From Syncephalis plumigaleata (lineage: Eukaryota; Zoopagomycota; Zoopagomycetes; Zoopagales; Piptocephalidaceae): DNA of 32,092 nucleotides. The position numbers and the translations under genes are program-made. How positions within the stretch are numbered: the stretch's first letter is position 1; each line of letters opens with the position of its first letter. The DNA lies in the NCBI GenBank assembly GCA_025201365.1, contig JAIXMF010000141.1, positions 1-32,092 on the forward strand, given 5' to 3'. Below, piece after piece: positions 21,380 to 32,092 of the stretch. The notes beneath the pieces are model-generated. The model saw only the letters and a list, made by a program, of their open reading frames with translations, made no database searches and was not told the DNA's origin.

Positions 21380-23034
21380 ATGACGTTAGTCACCAGCGGT
21401 ACCAACTCGAGTATACCTTGTAGATTACTGAACTTACTGCTATTTGCACTGCCCTCGTCTAGCCAACTGTATTTCTTCGCTCTACTAAGCCATACCGAAC
21501 TATTAAGACTAAATCGTTGTTGTCGGTCATTAAGGAATGTTATTCAAAATAACCCAATATTATGGAAGTACCTGTATCGACTTGAGTATCTATCCGATGC
21601 CTATTACCCTATAGAGTGGGATTTTGTACTATGGTGCGTTCGTACGAGCCAGCCTAGCAACCCTATGCCAAGAAGGAGAATGGATCTGATCAACGATATT
21701 AATTGGTACGATAGTTATCGACGACGTACGACTACCGAGAACAATTGGCGACTCGACTATGCTAATACGAATCGTATTAGTCTCGGACCAGACGATGGTA
21801 TCTTTGGCGCTAGAAGATTTGCCGACGTACATTCGATTCCAGCCAGTGGAGACATACTACAAGTGCATTCCATGCAACACAATTTTATTCATTATTACGA
21901 CTTAGAATGCTCGGCGCACGTTGATCTCGAACGATCTAATGGTGAAACTAGAGAGAATCTACTAGTTGCCTCGCCTAGCATCGCTTCATTGGGCAGTTTT
22001 GATTTGGATCAGCATTCGAATACGAGTCCTACATTAGGCGATCACTATATGACTACAATATTCGAACACGACATCAAGCATGACTATAAAACGGTAACAA
22101 TGTTCATGCGTGGACATGACGGTCCATTGGATAGCATCGATATTCCGGCAACATGTTACATTCTAAGCATTAGCAGGAAATGGGCACTCGTTGTGGAAAT
22201 GCCGAATAAGCCAGCGCCTTCGTTTGGCATTACTTTTAGTGAGTGCGACATAGAAATAGGCCATAGTATTGCATGTTGCTAACCATACCATATCTCCTGA
22301 TCTATGCAGCGAGTATAACGGTAATCGATCTGGATCACAGTATATTACATTCGGATAGTATTCATAGCGCTTGGGATAAAGTGTGCTTCTATAGGACGGA
22401 TGATGACTCGGCCACCGTATACACAGCAAGAGTGGATGATAGTGGAAAACGGCTTGAATGGGCGTTATATCAGTTCTCGAGTACCGCGCCACTTATCCAG
22501 TTACACGCGGGCTGGTTCGATCTACCGGAGATGGAGTATCCACAAGTTCAAAGTGCCCATCCTTTACAGCAATCCCAAGTAGCAATTCTACTTTTTAACG
22601 CAGATGCTACCATTAGAAGTTACATGATTCATAGTGTAGCGTCATCGGGACGAAACGATCCACCGAGGAACATGCTCGATATTACCGATGAAGGCTTACC
22701 GATCCCACTCTTGCGTGAAGGTTTTAAATGTTCCATTACTGCCGGTATAAGACTATACTGTAATCGCTCGTTTAGCACCGATGAACTGTTACACTTGCCA
22801 ATTACTACTCAATTTCAACATGCCATTGGAAGCTTGTATTGCATTCAAGTGTGGCAAGACTCTAAACTCCTAGAGTACTTGGTCGACATTAATACGAAAA
22901 AAATCATACGCACACTGCACACCACTACCAACACAGATAGATGGTCACGATGCACGATGACCGGCATAATCATTCGACACTACGCAAATGAATGGACAAG
23001 TGCATTCGAGGTACAAGAATACGGTGCTGCATGA
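21380..23034 (+). CDS. F-box protein, function unknown
   Basis: F-box proteins usually bring substrates to SCF ubiquitin ligases through Skp1. Two exons, 21,380-22,238 and 22,310-23,034, separated by a 71-bp GT-AG intron, give 527 residues with no break. The F-box lies near the N-terminus, about residues 24-66: LP at 24-25, then LYFFALLSHTELLRLNRCCR, RSLRNVI and a closing LWKYLY with Trp62. A WRLDYANTNRISL stretch follows. The remaining 350 or so residues alternate short hydrophobic runs with polar turns, suggesting a beta-rich substrate-binding part, but I recognise no WD40, LRR or kelch signature. The start is the first ATG of the open frame. A 3' AATAAA (23,060) follows closely. It converges with SEC17. 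Confidence 0.75.
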
Positions 23035-23059
23035 TAAGGTGCTTTGTTATACACATCCT

Positions 23060-23065
23060 AATAAA
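23060..23065 (+). terminator. Candidate poly(A) signal, F-box gene
   Basis: AATAAA 26 bp after the F-box stop, within the 174-bp gap to the convergent SEC17 stop codon. The two transcripts probably overlap at their 3' ends. Confidence 0.45.
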
Positions 23066-23208
23066 CTAGATAGTAATACTGTAGAGGACAAGCTATAAAG
23101 ATCTCCTTGCTTATTACTTGATTCTACCATCCTATATCTGAATTATTTTATGCGTTTTTAACCGATTTATTACGCTTTCTGTTACTGTTACTATTACTAA
23201 TGCTACTA

Positions 23209-24471
23209 TTACGTAAGACTTGGCTCTTCGTTCACTGACTTCTTGATACGTAATAGAATGCTCGTCTTCCACGGATCGAGCTTTGTTAGCTGATCGTATT
23301 CGACAACGGTTTTGTAAATTGTTCCACATCCTCGGCATCAATGGCTTCAGCAATATTCTAGATGGCAGTATTATCATCAGCATTATTATCTATAACTTCA
23401 TTCACTCTTATTACCTGAAGGAATTTGTACTCTCGAGTGTTGCTAAAAGTCAGATCCATATCCTGGTAGCAGGCCAATGCTCGTTGCAACTCATCCGTAT
23501 CCTAATAGCATTAAATGCAATTGGTAAATGCGCCATTAACAACACTAGCTGATTAGCTACGTGTAACTCTACCTACCTTTAAACAAAGATGGCATAGACC
23601 AGCCTTGAGGAAATACTCCTTAAGCGACCATTTCGTCAATTGATTATCGACATTGGCCCGCGCTACTTGTTCAAACTTCTCAATCGCTCGCTCGTACTGC
23701 TCCAGCTGAGCGGCGAACTCGGCCACTTTAAGCAAACAATTATTGGCTTGTCTATCCTCCATGATATATCGTATTAATTCACAATGATCATTGTCAAGCA
23801 TCGAGGATATACTGGTCTTCTCTCTTTCTACTTACGCTGTTGCTTCCTCGCCACCATACCAGTCAGCCGCGATTTGGTAGGATTCCATTGCAGCCTCAAG
23901 ATTAATCAATCAGACTCATAGATCTGTGCCACTTCCTTTTGATGAGTGGCAGCAGGATGGAAGCGACCACGCTCCGTGTAAATCTCTATGGCCATCTTCA
24001 AGGCAGCCACCGCATCTAACAAAAGCAATTAGCATAGTATATAGTCTTTTAGTCATCGACTCGATCATGTAGCAAGTAGGCATGCTACCCATCAATAGCT
24101 CTCTCTTTCATACCTTCTGGATTACTCTTTTTGTAACATTTCGATGCTGCTACAAATGTGGGTGCCGCCTCATCACGTTCTGTATCCGTGTCTGCATATC
24201 AGCCTGTCGATAAAAACAATCGCCAGCCTCCTTCCCTATAAATACATGATAAGTAACATAATGTAAAGTAGAGGCAGCATATTGACGATATACTGAAATA
24301 ATACTCTCGTCATAGTGACGTACATAGTTTGGCCAATTTGAACTGATTAGCCGCTCGACCATACAACTCGGCTGCTTCTTCGTATTTATTACCACCGAAC
24401 CAGCCTGTATAGTTGGCCTTCTTCGTGGCCTTCATTAATAGATCGCGGGCCTCTTGTTCAGCGCTAGACAT
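23209..24471 (-). CDS. SEC17: Sec17 / alpha-SNAP, with apparent single-base losses
   Basis: Alpha-SNAP binds SNARE complexes and recruits NSF (Sec18) to take them apart after membrane fusion. Six bottom-strand exons: 24,471-24,324, 24,235-24,114, 24,015-23,836, 23,751-23,577, 23,501-23,415 and 23,357-23,209, all with GT-AG introns. Matches run the full length: [66 protein letters not shown], and the C-terminal [15 protein letters not shown] that contacts NSF. The family is about 290 residues; this gene gives about 287 if three frame slips are ignored. The slips, each equal to one missing base, lie in exon 2 (near 24,185), exon 3 (near 23,910, a short T run) and exon 6 (near 23,300, an A run). 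Either the assembly dropped bases or this copy is decaying. Conservation between the slips favours assembly error. Confidence 0.88.
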
Positions 24472-25103
24472 GGTAACAACTGTGATATATCTGGTATGAG
24501 TCAGTCATCCTAAAGTGTGAAGCCGCTGAACTACCTTGACTATGATATCTCCTTTTTCTTGCTGATTCAAACTGGATGACAACGGCTACCTGCTAGATAG
24601 ACAAACGAGCAAATAGTAACAACACCACTCAGCTAAGCAGACGAACAATAGCTATCGAGTATGAGAGGGGAATAGTCGACAAGTCCAAGGAGAAACAAGG
24701 AGGACAATGGTAAGCTATGAATGGAATAGGTCAGTAGTTGTCAATCGAAGAGAGAGAGAGAGAGAAAGGACACATTTACGGAACACAGAATGATTGAAAT
24801 CGATCACTCTTTTAAACTGTGATGCTTGCATACGCTACATATCAACAAGCAGACGATATACTTTCTATTCGCTAGCCGTTCAAAGTAGGACATTCCCTTT
24901 TCCTTTCGTATTCTTACTTGACAGATTAGTCTAACCGTACAGACTATTTATGCTAGAGAACACTTTTACTTATCTACACTTCTACAAGCCAGTATAACTC
25001 CTTATCAGTTTATTGCTTATCGTCATTGTAGAGATTGGTTGTATTATTCGACACTAGGAACGACGGCTATTTGACGCTACTCGCTAGATTTACTTTGTAA
25101 ACT
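24472..25103. promoter_or_regulatory. Divergent intergenic region, SEC17 / SIW14
   Basis: A 632-bp gap between divergent start codons. It contains a GA tract (about 24,748-24,768) that mirrors the CT tract in the VPS37/NRAMP gap. No gene is seen. Part of it must be the two leaders; a leader intron on the SEC17 side is possible but I cannot fix its borders. Confidence 0.45.
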
Positions 25104-26026
25104 ATGACCACGACAGTAGCCGAAGTCAACTACGAGACTGATCGTACGCGGGATCAGCCTCTAGTGCCCCGCTTAACTTTGCTCTCGTGGAAGCGGGTAT
25201 CTATCGGTCGGGCCATCCAAATCCGAAGAATTATCGCTTTCTCGAAAAGCTTGGTCTACGCTCATCATGTAAGCGAATAGATATTGCTTTATTGATGTTG
25301 TAGCTATACTAAGCACATGCATCTGCCATAGCTTTCTTGCTAAGGAAGACTATCCACCTGACATGCTAGCATGGTTAAAGAAACATGACATTGCGTTTTA
25401 TCAGTATCGTACAGCAGGCAATAAGGTTAGCAAAGCACGAGCGACATTAGATAATACACATAGCACGCTGATTCACCAATAATACGCTATCTTCTTAGGA
25501 ACCATTTACTGAGATGGATCCCGTTAAAGTGGCCAGTCTACTTAGCTTGATGCTAGGTGAGAAACAACTTGACTATCATGAATACAATAAATGTACTAAT
25601 ATCCCGACTAGATGTACGTAATCATCCCGTACTTGTACATTGCAATAAGGGCAAGGTAATGATGATAGCAATACCCATGCATTGCTGATAATAACTTACT
25701 TGACGTGATAACAGCATCGTGTTGGTTGTTTAATCGGTTGTCTTCGCAAGTTACAGGTTAGTTCTCTCGATAATCCTCTTTAACATGACAGCATTATTAA
25801 CTATGAGTAGAACTGGTCACTTACCTCGATACTAGCCGAGTATAAACGATTAGCGGCCAAACAGAACATTGCCGATGAAGAGGTAAGCAGTGAATGGACA
25901 TCATCTCCTCCATTGAACCAATAGCTTATTAATCGTACGACTATGTAGTTTATCGAACTATTTGCCACTAATGTGGATTACAGTACTGAATGGCAACCTA
26001 AATGGCTCAAATCACTTTCTGAATAA
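25104..26026 (+). CDS. SIW14: Siw14/Oca-type tyrosine phosphatase family protein, with apparent single-base losses
   Basis: Yeast Siw14 is a dual-specificity-type phosphatase that removes the beta phosphate of the inositol pyrophosphate 5-IP7; relatives are Oca1, Oca2 and plant PFA-DSPs. Seven small exons: 25,104-25,268, 25,332-25,425, 25,499-25,556, 25,612-25,655, 25,715-25,756, 25,811-25,882 and 25,949-26,026. They give about 184 residues. Family marks are ALVEAGIYRSGHPNPKNYRF, LAKEDYPPDM, AGNKEPF, then the CX5R loop HCNKGKHRVGC (Cys near 117, Arg near 123) split by an intron, GCLRKLQNWSLTSI and EEFIELF. The loop matches Siw14 closely. Two one-base shortfalls appear: one in a C run near 25,163, before the LNF motif, and one at the start of exon 2 (T run near 25,333). 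The catalytic part is intact. Confidence 0.85.
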
Positions 26027-26674
26027 TAGTAACAGTAGTTGTAGCTGTAGTAATAACAATATAAACATACGCAATATCCATTCTTCTATGAGTGACATGC
26101 AATCACAATGATAATAATAGTAATGGGTGGGAACCAATAGCGTGCGTGCGCATTTCTTTTTTTCTACTATAAGAACTCAATGCCCACTCACACAGAGAGG
26201 CTAATTTTTCTTCTTGTTGTGGTTTTCTTCTTTCTCCTTTTTTTTCAATACTACTTGATACAAAAGAAACTCCATTTATTACGCTTCTATTCTCTTTTTC
26301 AATCTATTCTGATCATAAGAGCACTGCTTAGAGCGACGATACGTTGAAGTACCCTTATCATCTGCTTCATCATCGTTATTACAGTGTTTAATAGCGTAAA
26401 AGGTAAATATACAATCTAATTGGTGTAGCTATATGCATCTATCATCCTTGTATATAAGAGATCGCGATAGTTGGTTACTCGTCATATTGTTTAATCTGAT
26501 ACTCGAGTATTTGTATGCTAACTATGATTAAATAGGTTCAATACACTATTAGTTGTAGTAGTATTGCTAGTATACACACATACGCGCCTTTCACTCACTC
26601 ACTCACTCACTCATCCTTGTGTGTGTGTTATCAAGTTCTTCATACGAAAACGCAATCCATTTCATTGTTTAGAC
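26027..26674. other. Intergenic, SIW14 3' end to DBP2
   Basis: A 648-bp spacer with no gene. It holds T-rich tracts (about 26,157-26,246), a TCAC tandem (about 26,590-26,612) and a GT tract (26,618-26,628) shortly before the DBP2 start, probably in its promoter or leader. Confidence 0.5.
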
Positions 26675-29573
<2,899 letters not shown>

Positions 29574-30170
29574 ATACACTAATAATAATACAATAGTAGT
29601 AGCAGTAGCAGGTTGCTTTTTCCGCTCTGTTACTACATCCATGATACAAGTATACAAATGTTACGCATTATCACCTATCATCACTTTAGTTCACATTATC
29701 CTACAGGATCTCTAGCTTCGTTTCCCTTCATTGTTAACCTAGCAATTCAATTCTATGACATTATTGCATTATCGCTTACAATAAATCCATTTGCATTGCT
29801 GATCATCATGCTCCATAATAACATTGTTACATTGATTGACTTGTTTGGGTTGTACTGATTCCAATTCCAATTGAAATGTATCCCACCACTAATCACTTGT
29901 CCTTTATGGATGCTGTCTCTCTCTCTTTCAATTGTGTTATTGACTCGTTCCATTCTATATGCTTTCAAATCAGTAGATTGCTTGTTTCTTTTCTCTCTCT
30001 CTTGTTTGCTCTACCGCTATCCTGCGTATCCGCGTCATCAACAATACTCTTACTTGTACATTATTGTATTTGCACGGTAAGCATCACTTGTACCTGTATG
30101 CTATCTCATCTAATTTGTACTATTCGTAATAGAGGAACACTACTACGCTTACGCTTATTGAATATTCACC
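29574..30170. other. Intergenic, DBP2 3' end to DUF2045-like gene
   Basis: A 597-bp AT-rich spacer. It holds AATAAA at 29,780-29,785 (possible DBP2 poly(A) signal), a CTCTCTCTCTTTC tract at about 29,914, and several short open frames of hydrophobic residues that I take as chance. No gene is called. Confidence 0.5.
29780..29785 (+). terminator. Candidate poly(A) signal, DBP2
   Basis: AATAAA about 205 bp after the likely DBP2 stop codon. Confidence 0.35.
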
Positions 30171-31850
30171 ATGCGTTCACTAGGGCATGTTCTTCAGCGA
30201 TTATCGGCTGAATCGTTGACACCGCCCATGACTATGGCTCAACTGGCTAATAGTAAACATACAGCTAATGATGCCACATCAAACGGTACTGATAATCATC
30301 GTATGATACGACATCGTACATCGAGTAAATCACTCTACGGTCAAATTGTTGAAGGTGATCCTGATTTATATGATCCAAGGTAAATAGTAACGAGGACTAC
30401 ATTAGTATTCATAGTAGAATAACCATCATCATCATCATCATCGTATTAGATGGCAACGTTTATTTCAAGAGTATTTCGTAGATCATAGTGATCCAGATAA
30501 TGATGATTTACTATTCTTTGTTCGTAATCATAATGAACGCTATAATGGCAATATTGATAATGAAGATGAAGGCGACGACGAGCAGCAACGTCCATCGGTG
30601 AATCGACGTTCAAGTATAACCTCTGCGGCGTCATCAAGGCCTTCCTCGGTGCTTACGCATCGACAACCACTCGAGAATAATGCCGATCCAGTATTTGTTA
30701 AACGACGCCAACCACCACCTAATCCAATGCCGCAACTGGATAATGACACTGTATTCTGGAAGGAAACATTCTTTCTAAATCTTATTGTTCAAGTAAGTCA
30801 TAGACAACTCGATGTAATCCTAATATTGACTGATGTGTGGATTATTATGTTTATCTTATAGGTACCTGTTAAATTAACAGTAGCCGTGTGTAAACGTAAT
30901 GTGGAACAATCAACGACATCCGGTCGACGTAGCAGTATGATACAAACGACTAGACGTGTTAGTCGTAGTGTCTACGCCATGCCTACAAAGTCAAGTGTTA
31001 ACGAGAAGGAACGCAGTTGGGAATGCTCCTGGCCACTTATTTATTACGTTGTCGAGGATTTCGAGGAGGCATTCGAGCATTTGGTGGTACGTGATGGTGA
31101 ATACTTGTGTGTGGAATTATCTGCCATGATACCTGCTATCACGTCGAATCAACATAAACGATCGGATAGTGGACAAGAACAGCACAACAACAACAACAAG
31201 GTGTCTCGGCTGCTCTATCTGCACTTAATAGTGGTGGCAGTGGTGGTCGACGTATATCCCACGATGGTAATAATCATTATAAAGTAACATTATTCCAAGG
31301 GGCAGCCAGTTACGCAGCACTCATGGATAATTATAAGCGTAAAACGGCACCTAAACTTAATCGTCGATTCCGTATTGTAATGGGACACGAAGCACCACTC
31401 ACCGAATTTATTATGATGCGTGGACCTGGCGGTAAGGGACATGCACAAGTGGCCATCACAGGACACGACACACCCGCTACTCCTATTGCTACTGCTACCG
31501 CTAGTAGTAATGGTCCACATTATCCAGAACCAAATAGAAATTATGATAGTCCACTGCTTGATCGTGATTATCCTCGACGAACGGATAGTCCAGTTGTCGC
31601 ACCATTCGCTAGACCCACCTCGGCTGCCTCTTTCTTTCAATCACTCAAGCGTATCGCACTTAATGAACGACCGGAACCCGTTGTCTATAACAGCTTGAAA
31701 TGCTGTATGACATTTGTTAATGTGCCATGGACAAGTATAGTAGCGTAAGTGTATACACACATATATTATATAATATTATCTAAATAGTTGATTGCATCTA
31801 GTGACTTAATGACCGTATGGAAACATGTAGCAGCAAAACAATCACACTAA
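30171..31850 (+). CDS. KIAA0930-like conserved protein (DUF2045 type), function unknown
   Basis: This resembles the animal protein KIAA0930, which has no settled function. Exons: 30,171-30,379, 30,450-30,792, 30,862-31,744 and 31,802-31,850, all GT-AG, giving about 494 residues. Matches to the animal protein as I remember it: WQRLFQEYF followed by DDLLFFVR; FWKETFFLNLIVQ (cf. the Trp-Glu-Glu...LNLILQ block) with AVCKRN soon after; EDFEEAFEHLVVRDGEYLCVEL; LFQGAASYAALMDNY; MMRGPGGKGHAQVAI; and a final FVNVPWTSIVADLMTVW (cf. a TYVTLPLHRILTDIL block). Ser-, Asn- and Gln-rich linkers separate the blocks. One base seems missing near 31,180-31,203, in or after a CAA repeat, since the frame that continues (GVSAALSALNSGGSGG) is shifted. 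The start is the first ATG of the exon. Not recognised: any enzyme motif. Confidence 0.78.
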
Positions 31851-32092
31851 TCTACTACTAGTAATTATTCTGTATTATATTTGTTATTATAAATAGTCTC
31901 ATTTATTAATACTGTCCTTGTAATGAAATACAAAGTCAATATCCCCGATCCATTTATGTTTGCAGCTGAGTTTACCTCTTGTGTCATCATCATCATCATC
32001 AACATTGATATGAATTTGATATGATCGCTCATTCAATCGAGATGTATTTCATTCCTCTCTCTCTCTCTCGCCTTCACTTTCACCTTGAACAT
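31851..32092. other. Downstream of the DUF2045-like gene, no gene seen
   Basis: AT-rich sequence with an ATC tandem (about 31,984-32,001) and a CT tract (32,055-32,070). The latter resembles tracts found in the promoter gaps of this window, so another gene may start just beyond the right edge. Confidence 0.35.

Noticed and set aside
29613-30211. Short hydrophobic frames between DBP2 and the DUF2045-like gene
   Set aside because: AT- and CT-rich composition gives Leu/Ile/Ser strings in several frames at once. There is no consistent start, splice sites or family similarity.

Overview
The window looks like a nuclear chromosome segment from a fungus, probably an early-diverging lineage (Zoopagomycota- or Mucoromycota-like). 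The reasons are short GT-AG introns (mostly about 50-110 bp), a Siw14-type phosphatase, a DBP2 helicase with a long intron at the motif V position, Sec17, a VPS37-type ESCRT subunit and TTAGGG-type internal telomere motifs. The taxon is an inference. I see no prokaryotic, phage or CRISPR feature, and no recognisable transposase, reverse transcriptase or capsid gene.

Left half (1 to about 16,400) is non-genic repeat DNA. A module of about 3.35 kb at 1-3,365 recurs in the same orientation at 12,588-15,955, an offset of 12,587 bp. Between the copies lie a diverged partial third copy of part of the module (about 3,790-4,080), a satellite array of about 65 monomers of 108 bp (about 4,205-11,160), and about 1 kb of degenerate GATCGAGCG-type short repeats (11,240-12,300). 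Copy 1 begins at or before base 1, so the block may be one and a bit units of a 12.6-kb macrosatellite. Each module holds a fold-back structure: inverted AT-rich arms around a core of about 700 bp, with an AGGGTTAGGGTTAGGG telomere-like tract at the inner edge of the right arm. Outside the fold-back, the top strand of the block is strongly purine-rich. This produces long but meaningless Ser/Leu/Tyr-rich bottom-strand ORFs.

Right half (about 16,400-32,092) is compact and genic: VPS37 (-), an NRAMP/SLC11-type metal transporter (+), an F-box protein (+), SEC17/alpha-SNAP (-), a SIW14-like phosphatase (+), DBP2 (+) and a KIAA0930/DUF2045-like protein (+). VPS37/NRAMP and SEC17/SIW14 are divergent pairs. 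The F-box gene and SEC17 converge within 174 bp. The genes are eukaryotic housekeeping genes with no operon logic: membrane traffic (VPS37, SEC17), metal transport, phosphoinositide/phosphatase signalling, and RNA metabolism.

Most notable points: the NRAMP protein has changed signature residues (DLGS for DPGN, VPHN for MPHN, DAQL for DxQE); DBP2 carries a 911-bp intron where yeasts have an autoregulatory one; the repeat block has layered structure; and seven apparent single-base losses fall in the four genes at 23.3-31.2 kb, against none in the three genes at 17.1-23.0 kb. That last pattern suggests local assembly indels or decay.
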